A DNA stretch of 15,406 nucleotides, from positions 1-15,406 of the forward strand of contig CALHZE010000047.1 of assembly GCA_938040915.1 (NCBI GenBank). The letters are read 5' to 3'. Below, piece by piece: positions 1 through 7,275 of this stretch. A model generated the notes under the pieces. That model had not been told where the DNA came from, ran no database searches, and saw only the letters and a list, made by a program, of their open reading frames with translations. Position 1 is the stretch's first letter, and each line of letters begins with the position of its first letter. The DNA is from an uncultured Bacteroidia bacterium. GTDB taxonomy: Bacteria > Bacteroidota > Bacteroidia > Bacteroidales > CAJPTX01. Made by a program: the position numbers and the translations under genes.

Positions 1-209
1 GTGTCGATGCCGTAGTGCACACCGATGACATCATTTATGTCTTTGAGTTCAAGCTCTCTGATCGCGGGACGCCAGAGGCGGCACTCGCACAGATCGACGC
101 CAAAGGCTACGCAACTCGCTATCAGAAGTCTGGTAAACAGCTGGTCTTGGTGGGTGTCACCTTCGATCCTGAGAAGCGCAACCTCGGTGCGTGGGCGGTA
201 CGGCGCTAG
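1..209 (+). CDS. C-terminal end of a PD-(D/E)XK nuclease-like / AAA-ATPase-like protein (partial, 5' end outside window)
   Basis: The frame is open from the window edge (first full codon at base 3) to TAG at 207-209, so only about 68 residues are visible. They contain VDAVV, then IIYVFEFKL, then a segment about alanine-rich ALAQIDAKGYA and KLVLVGV-like strands. An Asp followed by an E-F-K core, a Gln helix and a closing strand is the pattern of the PD-(D/E)XK nuclease fold at the C-terminus of the Bacteroidetes AAA-ATPase-like family (DUF1703 type); these proteins usually carry an N-terminal ATPase-like domain, which would lie upstream. Many copies of this family occur per genome and their role is not established. 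The reading frame is certain; the family call rests on a short segment. Confidence 0.7.
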   Translation, partial: VDAVVHTDDIIYVFEFKLSDRGTPEAALAQIDAKGYATRYQKSGKQLVLVGVTFDPEKRNLGAWAVRR

Positions 210-258
210 GGGCGAGTGCTACGGGTATCCGCCTGTGCCCCTTCGGAGAAAGACAACA

Positions 259-266
259 TAATCTTG
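259..266 (+). promoter_or_regulatory. Possible Bacteroidetes -7 box for the O-methyltransferase gene
   Basis: TAATCTTG matches TAnnTTTG at 5 of the 6 fixed positions and ends 4 nt before the ATG at 271. No clear -33 TTTG lies at the usual distance, so this is tentative. If used, transcription would start at or next to the start codon. Confidence 0.3.
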
Positions 267-270
267 CAAG

Positions 271-945
271 ATGATGCCTTCGCAACTCCCAGCGGTAGAT
301 CCTACCGTTAACCACCTCAGAGAGTATCTTGAGGCGCTTCTTCCCGCCGATGATGAGGTGCTTCAGGCTCTTGTGCGCGAGACGTACGAATTGACGCAAC
401 ACCCACGGATGCTCGGCGACCGCTGGTTGTGTGCTTTCTTAGAAATGGCGTTGGTGGGGCGAACGACTCCCCACGTCCTCGAGGTCGGAACGTTTACCGG
501 TTATACGGCGCTTCGCTTGGCGCGCGCCGTCGGCGCGGCTGGGCACGTAACGACGCTAGAGTCTCGCTCCCTTCACGCCGATATTGCGGCAAAGTATTTC
601 GCTGCCGCGGGAGTCGCGGAGCGGATTACCCTCCTGCGAGGCGACGCCTGTACGCTCCTTGCCACATTCCCCGCGACACCCATTTTTGACCTTGTCTTTC
701 TTGACGCCGATAAGCTCGAGTACCCTCGCTATCTGGAGCTTGTCTTGCCGTTATTGCGCGTGGGAGGAATGTTGGTGGCAGACAATGTGTTGTGGAGCGG
801 CAAGACGGTAGACGCCGCCGTCTCTGACCCGCATACGGAGGCGCTACGCGCCTTCAACCGAGCGGTACTTTCCCACCCAGCCTTACGCGCCACGCTGCTA
901 CCGGCGGGTGATGGCGTAGTCGTGGCTACGCGCTGGCAGGCGTAG
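271..945 (+). CDS. Class I SAM-dependent O-methyltransferase (caffeoyl-CoA/catechol OMT type)
   Basis: This 224-residue protein has the usual length of the methyltransferase_3 family, which moves a methyl group from S-adenosylmethionine to a hydroxyl, normally with a divalent metal. The SAM motif VLEVGTFTGY is at about 69-78, followed by the acidic E97 expected to hold the ribose. FLDADK (143-148) and DNVLW (171-175) are the conserved metal/substrate motifs of this family, with D145, D171 and N172 as likely ligands. There is no signal peptide, so it is cytoplasmic. The substrate cannot be read from the sequence. ATG 271 and ATG 274 are adjacent; the first is chosen, and neither has a Shine-Dalgarno sequence. 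A 41-nt gap separates it from the next gene, which has its own promoter box. Confidence 0.9.
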   Translation: MMPSQLPAVDPTVNHLREYLEALLPADDEVLQALVRETYELTQHPRMLGDRWLCAFLEMALVGRTTPHVLEVGTFTGYTALRLARAVGAAGHVTTLESRSLHADIAAKYFAAAGVAERITLLRGDACTLLATFPATPIFDLVFLDADKLEYPRYLELVLPLLRVGGMLVADNVLWSGKTVDAAVSDPHTEALRAFNRAVLSHPALRATLLPAGDGVVVATRWQA

Positions 946-974
946 ACGACACGGCTTCTTTTTGCCCCTTTCGT

Positions 975-982
975 TACTTTTG
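975..982 (+). promoter_or_regulatory. Bacteroidetes -7 promoter box (TAnnTTTG) abutting the start codon at 987
   Basis: TACTTTTG is a perfect match to the TAnnTTTG box recognised by the primary sigma factor of Bacteroidetes. It ends only 4 nt before ATG 987. A TTTG at 961-964 is too close (10 bp) to be a normal -33 element. If the box works, the mRNA would have little or no 5' leader. Confidence 0.55.
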
Positions 983-986
983 TCTC

Positions 987-2738
987 ATGAAACGGTGTAT
1001 CAATCGGGGGCGCGGGGCGCTGTTCCTGTTTTTGCTCCTGTTCTTGTTTTGGGCGTTGGGGCTTGTCTTTACGCAGTGTGCGCGGGTTGTGTCGCTCAGT
1101 GGGGGCGAGAAGGACGTTATGCCGCCGCGCCTCATCCGCACCGTACCCGCGAATGGCGCTACTCACTTCGCCGGTAAGCGCGTTAAGCTCACCTTTGACG
1201 AATATGTCAATCTCAAGGACGCGCAGAAAGAGATCTACTTTTCCCCTCCGTTTCGTTGGCCTTATGGCACGACCCTGCAAGGGCGGACGCTGGTTTTCGA
1301 CATCGTCGATACCCTACAAGCCGACGTGACGTATCGCCTTCACCTCGGGACGGCAATTGAGGACTTGACGGAGAAGAACCCGTTTCGTGACACCCTCTTT
1401 ACCTTTTCAACGGGCGCTACGATCGACACACACGTCCTGCACGGCACGGTGCGCGATGCGCTCTCGCACGACCCCGCCAAGGGGGTAAAGGTGATGCTCT
1501 ACCGCGAAGCGAGCGACTCGGTCGTTTACAAGGCGTTACCAAACTATGTGGCGGTCCCGGATGCCGAGGGACGATTTCGGTTTGACAACCTGCCCGCCGC
1601 AGCGCAGTTTAAGCTCTTTGCGCTGGAGGACGCTAATGCCAATTACCGCTATGACCAACCGCAAAAAGAGCGTGTGGCTTTTGTGGACACGCTCGTAACG
1701 CCCTTGCCCCTCGGTCACGACTCATTGCAGCACCCCCTTACGTTGGATCTTTTTACTTACGTACGCCCACCGTTGGCGTTAACTTCGGCAACGCGTCCCG
1801 TGCCGGAGGAGATACAACTCATATTTTCCACTCCTACGGCTCGCTCGCTCGTTTTGCGCGACGAGTTGGGTAATACACCCACTCTTGTATTAGAATCGTC
1901 TTTTTCGGGCGACACTGCGCGTTTTTGGTTAACCGACGCGCAGCTGGCTCGACAAGACTCGTTATTCTTCACAGTACGCTACACAGGGAAAGCGCCTTTT
2001 AACGACGAAACGCGCACGGATACGCTGCGCCTAGCCTACTCTTTTGCTAAGCCCGATCGAGACTCCGCGGGGGTACTCTTGCCTATAGAACGGCGCTTGT
2101 CTGATTCGGTGCTTCGACTCTCGGTCTTAAATGTGCAAAAAGGGCTTGCGGCAGAGGATAGTCTTCGGATCGAGCTTTCCTCGGCCGTCACACGCGTAGC
2201 GGCAGAGCGGCTCTACTTACTGCCCGATTCGGTGGCGGTGAACGTAGTGGCAGCGGTAGGACATCCGCGCCGTTTTGCGCTTTATGCCCCATGGAAGCCC
2301 CGTCGTATCTATGACGTAATTGCGCTCCCAGGTGCATTTACCGACGCCTTTGGGCGAACGAATGATACGGTAAAGCTCCACTTCGCAACCCTCAATCCGT
2401 CCCAATTCTCGGTGTTGCACCTTACGCTGCAAGGTTGCCCTGCGCATGCGCTGGTGCAGGTGCTTAGTGGTGATGGTAAACAAAAGCTATTACGTTCGTT
2501 GCGGGTGATGCCACAACAGGCGCAGCTCGATATTCCTTACCTTGAGCCGGGGATGTATACGTTGCGGGTCGTGGACGACCGAAATGCGAATGGTCGCTGG
2601 GACACGGGTAACTACCTCCTACACCAACAACCCGAGTCTATACGTTATTATAAAAATGAAAAAGGGCAGTCTACCCTCTCGCTCCGCCCCAACTGGGAGT
2701 ATGACGTGACGGTAGACTACGCAACGCTGGAGGAGTAA
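987..2738 (+). CDS. Ig-like domain-containing envelope lipoprotein
   Basis: This 583-residue protein belongs to a family typical of Bacteroidetes. A long hydrophobic segment (11-29) leads to C31, and the mature start Cys-Ala followed by GGEKDVMPP (39-47) is the family hallmark. The lipobox FTQC is poor because Gln precedes the Cys, but the position fits. Residues about 48-145 look like a bacterial Ig-like (SbsA/Big_5) domain; about 150-230 is a carboxypeptidase-regulatory-like beta domain (LHGTVRD... FRFDNLPA). A second such beta module ends the protein. Two D-x-N-x-N-xxx-D loops (D215-D223 and D531-D539) resemble calcium-binding loops. The function is unknown; a surface or periplasmic structural role is inferred. 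It is separated by 2 nt from the next gene. Confidence 0.85.
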   Translation: MKRCINRGRGALFLFLLLFLFWALGLVFTQCARVVSLSGGEKDVMPPRLIRTVPANGATHFAGKRVKLTFDEYVNLKDAQKEIYFSPPFRWPYGTTLQGRTLVFDIVDTLQADVTYRLHLGTAIEDLTEKNPFRDTLFTFSTGATIDTHVLHGTVRDALSHDPAKGVKVMLYREASDSVVYKALPNYVAVPDAEGRFRFDNLPAAAQFKLFALEDANANYRYDQPQKERVAFVDTLVTPLPLGHDSLQHPLTLDLFTYVRPPLALTSATRPVPEEIQLIFSTPTARSLVLRDELGNTPTLVLESSFSGDTARFWLTDAQLARQDSLFFTVRYTGKAPFNDETRTDTLRLAYSFAKPDRDSAGVLLPIERRLSDSVLRLSVLNVQKGLAAEDSLRIELSSAVTRVAAERLYLLPDSVAVNVVAAVGHPRRFALYAPWKPRRIYDVIALPGAFTDAFGRTNDTVKLHFATLNPSQFSVLHLTLQGCPAHALVQVLSGDGKQKLLRSLRVMPQQAQLDIPYLEPGMYTLRVVDDRNANGRWDTGNYLLHQQPESIRYYKNEKGQSTLSLRPNWEYDVTVDYATLEE

Positions 2739-2740
2739 CG

Positions 2741-3052
2741 ATGTCAGTACTGGTCAATTTCTCTATGTTCCCAACAGATAAGACGGGGAGCATGTCTCCG
2801 TATGTGGCAAAGATAGAACAGGCGATCCGCCGCACGGGTTTCCCGAGTCAATTGGGGGCGATGAGTACGGTGGTTGAGACACCCACCCTTCGAGAGGCTT
2901 TTGCTGTAATAGAGGCGGCTTATGCGGCTCTTGAGGGTTGCACGCGTGTCTATGTCAATGCGACGCTCGACATCCGTACCGATCGCGACAATCGTATGGC
3001 GGCTAAGGTGCAGTCGGTCGAGGAGAAGATTGCTCAGCTTGAGAAACAATAA
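2741..3052 (+). CDS. MTH1187/YqgV-family thiamine-binding protein
   Basis: This 103-residue protein matches the length and pattern of the thiamine-BP (DUF77, MTH1187/YqgV) family: an N-terminal strand with VNFSMFPT, SMSPYVAKIEQAI helix, then SQLGAMSTVVE and a C-terminal VYVNATLDIRTDR strand. The family forms ferredoxin-like oligomers; some members bind thiamine or its pyrimidine precursor, but the physiological role is not settled. It has no signal peptide. AGGAG at 2731-2735, inside the end of the lipoprotein gene, sits 5 nt before ATG and gives a good ribosome binding site. Its stop codon directly touches the start of the next gene, so the three genes are probably co-transcribed and translationally coupled. 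Confidence 0.85.
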   Translation: MSVLVNFSMFPTDKTGSMSPYVAKIEQAIRRTGFPSQLGAMSTVVETPTLREAFAVIEAAYAALEGCTRVYVNATLDIRTDRDNRMAAKVQSVEEKIAQLEKQ

Positions 3053-3739
3053 ATGTGGCGACCTAGCCTTTCCTTTTGGACGAGTGTGGTGTTTTGTCTC
3101 GTGCTAGTGTCGGCGTCGTTTGCCCAGCAACGGGGCGAGCGCGTGTTGGCGCTGGGGGTACGCGGGGGCTATGGTCGGTCAAATATCTCGTTTCAGCCTT
3201 ACCAGTCGCGCGCGCAGTGTCCGAGTCAGGTATTGGGGGCTTCGTTTCGTTTCACCAATCAGAAATACCTCGGGTGTGTGATGGAGCTGGTCTACGAACG
3301 TACGGCTTACCAGACCACCGAGTATACCGCGCGGCGTGAGGGACATCCCGTCCCGTTGGGCACGCCGTTGGAGTGTCAAGACACGTGGTTGCGCTTGCCG
3401 TTTTTTATGCAGTTGCGTTACCGTCTTGGCTATCTCTATGTGGAGGCGTTGGGGGGCGGTTATGTTGACTACTTGCTCTCAGAACGTACGGGCGCTGTGG
3501 GGGCTTCGCTTGCGCCTCAACCCATTTACTATAGCACCCATTACCCATTGGGCGCGGGTTTGGAGGCAGGGGGGGGCATCGGGCTTGCTACGGCGTGGGG
3601 GACACTCATGGTGGAATATCGCACGTGGTATCGCCTCACCAATCTCTACGAACGTCCGCGTATCCCCAAGCAAGACGAACCTCGCTCTAATTTACGAAAC
3701 CAGACCGTGGGGCTTGCGTATTACTATATACTACGTTAG
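3053..3739 (+). CDS. Small outer-membrane beta-barrel protein of unknown function
   Basis: This 228-residue protein has a signal peptide (hydrophobic residues about 8-22, likely cut after SASFA near residue 24). The mature part shows alternating strands with glycine-rich turns, such as LALGVRGGYGRS, LRLPFFMQLRYRLGYLYVEALGGGYVDYLL and GLEAGGGIGLA, and ends in the aromatic strand TVGLAYYYILR, as expected for an outer-membrane barrel of the porin-like OMP_b-brl type, perhaps 8 to 10 strands. No specific family member is recognised; I see no sound match to PorT. ATG directly follows the TAA of the thiamine-binding gene (3050-3055), so translation is likely coupled. Two cysteines (about 57 and 77) and one at about 110 are unusual for a barrel. 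Confidence 0.75.
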   Translation: MWRPSLSFWTSVVFCLVLVSASFAQQRGERVLALGVRGGYGRSNISFQPYQSRAQCPSQVLGASFRFTNQKYLGCVMELVYERTAYQTTEYTARREGHPVPLGTPLECQDTWLRLPFFMQLRYRLGYLYVEALGGGYVDYLLSERTGAVGASLAPQPIYYSTHYPLGAGLEAGGGIGLATAWGTLMVEYRTWYRLTNLYERPRIPKQDEPRSNLRNQTVGLAYYYILR

Positions 3740-3760
3740 TGCCCATTAAGTTATATTGAG

Positions 3761-4648
3761 ATGAATAAAACGGTTATCCTAACCCTCCTTTTCCCGCTCC
3801 TCTCTTTTGCCATGGTGTGTGCCCAGCAGAAGCCTTTTTCGCAAGAGGGGCAATGCTCGTTCTATGCTGACAAGTTTCACGGGCGCTCGACGGCCTCGGG
3901 CGAGCGTTATGACAAGACGCTTTTTACGTGTGCCCATATGACCCTCCCTTATGGGACGAACCTTAAGGTGACGAATCTCTCTAATGGGAAGACGGTCGTC
4001 GTGAGGGTCAATGACCGCGGTCCCTTCTCTCCCAATCGTATCGTCGATGTGAGCAAGGCGGCTGCCGAGGCGCTGGATATGATCACCGCAGGCGTAGTCA
4101 AGGTGCGCCTTGAGATAACGGCAGAACAACCGCCAGCTGCGGTAACCGCCCAGACCCCGTCAGCCTCGGGAACGGAAAAAAAAAGTGTCGATGTAGCAAA
4201 GTCCGATGCCGACCGCGGCATTACGGAGTATAGACCCATGACGCGCGAGCTTGACTCGAAGCCGGTCTCTATGGCAAAGAAGCTCGAAGAGTCGCAGCAG
4301 CCAGTGGTTACGCCCACTACACCGACAGCCCCTACAGCTCAGCCGTCGACTCCTGCGCCTGTGGAGGTGCAACAAAAAGCCGATCTGTATGCGGTGCAGG
4401 TGATGCGCCACAGTGCTACGGGTTTTGCCGTGCAGATCGCTAGTTTTAACGGGGTGGGTAACCTTTTGGCGCGCATGGCTGATTTTGACGCGAGTGTCAA
4501 AGCCAACCTCTTCCTCCTTGCCGTTGAGCGCGACGGTAATGTCTCTTACAAGATACTTTATGGCACTTATGCTACACGCGCCGAGGCAGAGAAAGCCAAG
4601 GAGGCGGTCGTGGCAAAGTACCCAGATTGTTTTATCGTGACACTGTAG
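3761..4648 (+). CDS. rlpA: RlpA-like double-psi beta-barrel protein with C-terminal SPOR domain
   Basis: RlpA proteins are periplasmic and some are lytic transglycosylases that cut stem-peptide-free glycan at the division septum; the SPOR domain binds such glycan. This 295-residue protein has a signal peptide (1 to about 21, likely cut after VCA), a DPBB domain (about 28-120) with H59 in FTCAHMTLPYGT and D85 in VNDRGPF, the residues matching the proposed catalytic pair, a Pro/Thr/Ala-rich linker (about 122-205), and a SPOR domain from 221 (GFAVQIASF) to the end. Unlike the E. coli lipoprotein, no good lipobox is seen (AMVC). A run of nine A at 4176-4184 lies in the linker. No Shine-Dalgarno is present; TATATTG at 3752-3758 may be a degenerate -7 box. 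Whether it is enzymatically active is not known. Confidence 0.9.
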   Translation: MNKTVILTLLFPLLSFAMVCAQQKPFSQEGQCSFYADKFHGRSTASGERYDKTLFTCAHMTLPYGTNLKVTNLSNGKTVVVRVNDRGPFSPNRIVDVSKAAAEALDMITAGVVKVRLEITAEQPPAAVTAQTPSASGTEKKSVDVAKSDADRGITEYRPMTRELDSKPVSMAKKLEESQQPVVTPTTPTAPTAQPSTPAPVEVQQKADLYAVQVMRHSATGFAVQIASFNGVGNLLARMADFDASVKANLFLLAVERDGNVSYKILYGTYATRAEAEKAKEAVVAKYPDCFIVTL

Positions 4649-4728
4649 GCGAACGCTCGTCTATTTCTGATAGCTGTCGGGCAGGGGCGAGAGTCGCTCT
4701 TTGTCGGATTTTGGAATTAACATTTTAC

Positions 4729-5739
4729 ATGACGACGCTAACTCATACGCCGCCCCTCGTGGTGAGCGGCATCCGCTCCACGGGGCATTTACACTTAGGC
4801 AATTACCTCGGGGCACTGCGCAACTTTGTGGAGATGCAAGATCGCTACCGGTGCTATTTCTTCATTGCCGATCTTCACTCCCTGACGACGCACCCAACGC
4901 CTGACCATCTGCAAGACTCGGTGCGCGATATCTTGGCTGAGTATCTCGCTGTGGGGCTTTCGCCGGAAAAGTGTGCACTTTATGTGCAGAGCGACGTGGT
5001 AGAGACCATTGAGCTTTACCTCTACCTCAACATGAATGCCTACCTCGGTGAGCTAGAGCGTTGCACCTCGTTCAAAGACAAGGTGCGTAAGAACCCGAAC
5101 AATGTCAATGCGGGGTTGCTGACTTACCCAACCCTTATGGCGGCGGATATCTTGATACACCGCGCCGATATTGTCCCCGTGGGAAAAGACCAAGAGCAGC
5201 ACCTCGAGATGGCGCGTACTTTTGGCGAACGCTTTAATCGGATGTATAAGACCGAGCTCTTTCCCGCCCCCCAAGCTTACCAGTCAGACAAGCCGCTGGT
5301 TAAGATCCCTGGGTTAGACGGGAGCGGAAAGATGGGCAAGTCAGAAGGCAACGCGATTTACCTAGTGGATACACCTGCGGAGGTGCGCAAGAAGGTGATG
5401 AAGGCGGTCTCTGACCTTGGACCCTCAGAACCCAATCAGCCGAAGAGCGAGCCGGTGCAGAACCTCTTTACTCTGATGTCTCACGTCTCGACGCCCGAGA
5501 CGGTGGCGCACTTTGAGGAACTCTATAACCGGTGTGAGATCCGTTACGGGGATATGAAAAAGCAGCTCGCTGAGGACATGGTGAGCTACCTCGCCCCCCT
5601 CCAAGAGAAAATCGAGTATTATCGCCACAACGAGCAGGTGCTCTCAGAGGCTGCCCAGATCGGCGCAGAGAAGGCACGAGAGAGTGCCCGAGCTACACTC
5701 GCGTTGGTAAGAGAGGCGATCGGGATAAAGCGTTTATAG
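4729..5739 (+). CDS. trpS: Tryptophan--tRNA ligase
   Basis: TrpRS charges tRNA-Trp in the cytoplasm by way of tryptophanyl-adenylate. With the ATG at 4729 the protein is 336 residues, the usual bacterial length. It has the class I HIGH signature as GHLHLGN (19-25) and KMSKS as KMGKS (201-205, in DGSGKMGKSEGN); MAADILIH and VGKDQEQHLE are also typical. The frame stays open upstream to 4627, within the end of rlpA, but the 34 extra residues do not resemble TrpRS and the conserved PPLVVSGIRSTG begins right after ATG 4729, so the later start is chosen. It is probably first in a three-gene unit; the next gene starts 7 nt after its stop. A TTTG at 4700-4703 upstream could be a -33 element but no clear -7 box follows. 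Confidence 0.96.
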   Translation: MTTLTHTPPLVVSGIRSTGHLHLGNYLGALRNFVEMQDRYRCYFFIADLHSLTTHPTPDHLQDSVRDILAEYLAVGLSPEKCALYVQSDVVETIELYLYLNMNAYLGELERCTSFKDKVRKNPNNVNAGLLTYPTLMAADILIHRADIVPVGKDQEQHLEMARTFGERFNRMYKTELFPAPQAYQSDKPLVKIPGLDGSGKMGKSEGNAIYLVDTPAEVRKKVMKAVSDLGPSEPNQPKSEPVQNLFTLMSHVSTPETVAHFEELYNRCEIRYGDMKKQLAEDMVSYLAPLQEKIEYYRHNEQVLSEAAQIGAEKARESARATLALVREAIGIKRL

Positions 5740-5746
5740 GTAACCC

Positions 5747-7273
5747 ATGTCAATTATCGACCTCTCTGTAAAGCGTATGGCGCGGCGACACTTGCGCCGG
5801 ATGGCCTCGAGTCTTTCGCGTCCAGAACTCTCGCAAGCCCTCGTGTTAAAGCAGTTGATCGGACAGTTAAGACACACCCAGTACGGGGCGCAGTATGGGG
5901 CAGACTCCATCAACGATTATACTCAGTTTGCGGCACAGCTCCCGTTGGCAACCTACGAGACCTTTGAGCCCTACATCCAGCGCATGCGAACGGGGGAGGC
6001 GAATGTCCTCTATCCGGGGCGGGTCAAGTGGTATGCTAAGTCTTCGGGCACGACCTCGAGCAAGAGCAAGTATATCCCCGTGACAGACGATGCGCTCAAA
6101 CATTGTCATTACCAAGCGGGGCGCGACATCCTTGCGACCTATCTAGACTGTCACCCCCAGTCGCGTTTTTATATGGGCAAGGGGTTAACCCTCGGGGGGA
6201 GTCACCAGATCGAAGCCTCGATGGGGCTGACGCACGACGGCGACTTGTCGGCAATCCTCTTACAGCGCATCCCCGCATGGGCAGACTGGATTCGCACCCC
6301 CTCGCGCAAGGTGGCTCTGACCGCCGATTTTCAGACGAAGCTCGCCGGCATTGCCCGTGAGGCACTGCGCCAACGTGTGACGAGTCTGAGCGGCGTCCCG
6401 TCGTGGAATTTGGTGATGCTTAAGTACCTGCTCGAGGTATCGGGCAAGGCAAACATCTCAGAGCTGTGGCCAGACCTCGAGGTCTTCTTTCACGGGGGGA
6501 TTAGCTTCACCCCCTACCGTGCCCAGTATGAGGCGATTATCCCGTCGCCCAAGATGCACTACATGGAGACCTATAACGCGAGCGAGGGGTTCTTCTGCAT
6601 CCAAACCGACCCGACCAATGCCGACATGCAACTCATGGTAGACTATGGCATCTACTTTGAGTTTATCCCGATGTCCTCCTTCCACTCCAAAACACCCGAA
6701 ATTGTGCCCCTAGAGGGGGTAAAAACTGGGGTAAACTACGCCATGGTAATTAGCACCACATCGGGGCTCTATCGCTATATAATCGGCGACACCGTGCAAT
6801 TCTCCTCCACCAAGCCCTATTTCCTTCATATTACGGGGCGCACGAAGCACTATATCAACGCCTTTGGCGAGGAATTGATTATCGACAACGCCGAGCAAGG
6901 GCTCAAGCGCGCGTGTGAGGCGACGGGGGCTGTCATCTCAGAGTATACGGTAGCCCCACGCTTTATGGCACAAAACACCCAAGGGGCGCACGAGTGGTAT
7001 ATCGAGTTTGCCAAGCGTCCGGAGGACGTGGACGTTTTTTCACGCACACTTGATGCGGCACTCTGTTCGCTCAATTCAGACTATGAGGCAAAACGGACGA
7101 ACAATGTGACCCTAGCCCCGCTCGTGTTGCACGAGCTCCCAGCGGGGACATTCGTCGGTTGGATGGCACATCGGGGCAAACTCGGGGGGCAGAACAAAGT
7201 GCCACGTCTCTCCAACGACCGCACCTACGCCGATAGCCTCGAAGCCTTTCTTGCCTCGCAAAAAGAACTTTAG
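5747..7273 (+). CDS. GH3 family acyl-adenylate-forming enzyme
   Basis: This 508-residue protein is a bacterial relative of plant GH3 acyl acid-amido synthetases, which adenylate a carboxylic acid and join it to an amine. Visible motifs of the adenylating fold are the ATP loop KSSGTTSSKSKYIP (98-111), METYNASEG (273-281), GLYRYIIGDTV (340-350) and the hinge GRTKHYINAFGEEL (364-377); the small C-terminal domain ends with GGQNKVPR, where K484 sits where a catalytic lysine would be expected. There is no signal peptide. The acid and the amine used by bacterial members are unknown, and no plant-hormone role should be assumed. It lies 7 nt after trpS and 2 nt before the SIR2 gene, so one transcript is likely. 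Confidence 0.9.
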   Translation: MSIIDLSVKRMARRHLRRMASSLSRPELSQALVLKQLIGQLRHTQYGAQYGADSINDYTQFAAQLPLATYETFEPYIQRMRTGEANVLYPGRVKWYAKSSGTTSSKSKYIPVTDDALKHCHYQAGRDILATYLDCHPQSRFYMGKGLTLGGSHQIEASMGLTHDGDLSAILLQRIPAWADWIRTPSRKVALTADFQTKLAGIAREALRQRVTSLSGVPSWNLVMLKYLLEVSGKANISELWPDLEVFFHGGISFTPYRAQYEAIIPSPKMHYMETYNASEGFFCIQTDPTNADMQLMVDYGIYFEFIPMSSFHSKTPEIVPLEGVKTGVNYAMVISTTSGLYRYIIGDTVQFSSTKPYFLHITGRTKHYINAFGEELIIDNAEQGLKRACEATGAVISEYTVAPRFMAQNTQGAHEWYIEFAKRPEDVDVFSRTLDAALCSLNSDYEAKRTNNVTLAPLVLHELPAGTFVGWMAHRGKLGGQNKVPRLSNDRTYADSLEAFLASQKEL

Positions 7274-7275
7274 CG

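Noticed and set aside
729..1280. Minus-strand ORF of 183 codons across the methyltransferase and lipoprotein genes
   Set aside because: It lies antisense to two well-supported genes, and its low-complexity Gln/Glu/Lys-rich part is the mirror of the signal-peptide codons.
3053..3739. Assignment of the small barrel to PorT of the type IX secretion system
   Set aside because: Size and barrel pattern are similar, but I see no PorT-specific motif and the neighbours are not those expected; the general call is safer.
4627..4728. Upstream extension of trpS to an earlier ATG at 4627
   Set aside because: The extra 34 residues overlap the end of rlpA, show no TrpRS similarity, and the conserved N-terminus begins right after ATG 4729.
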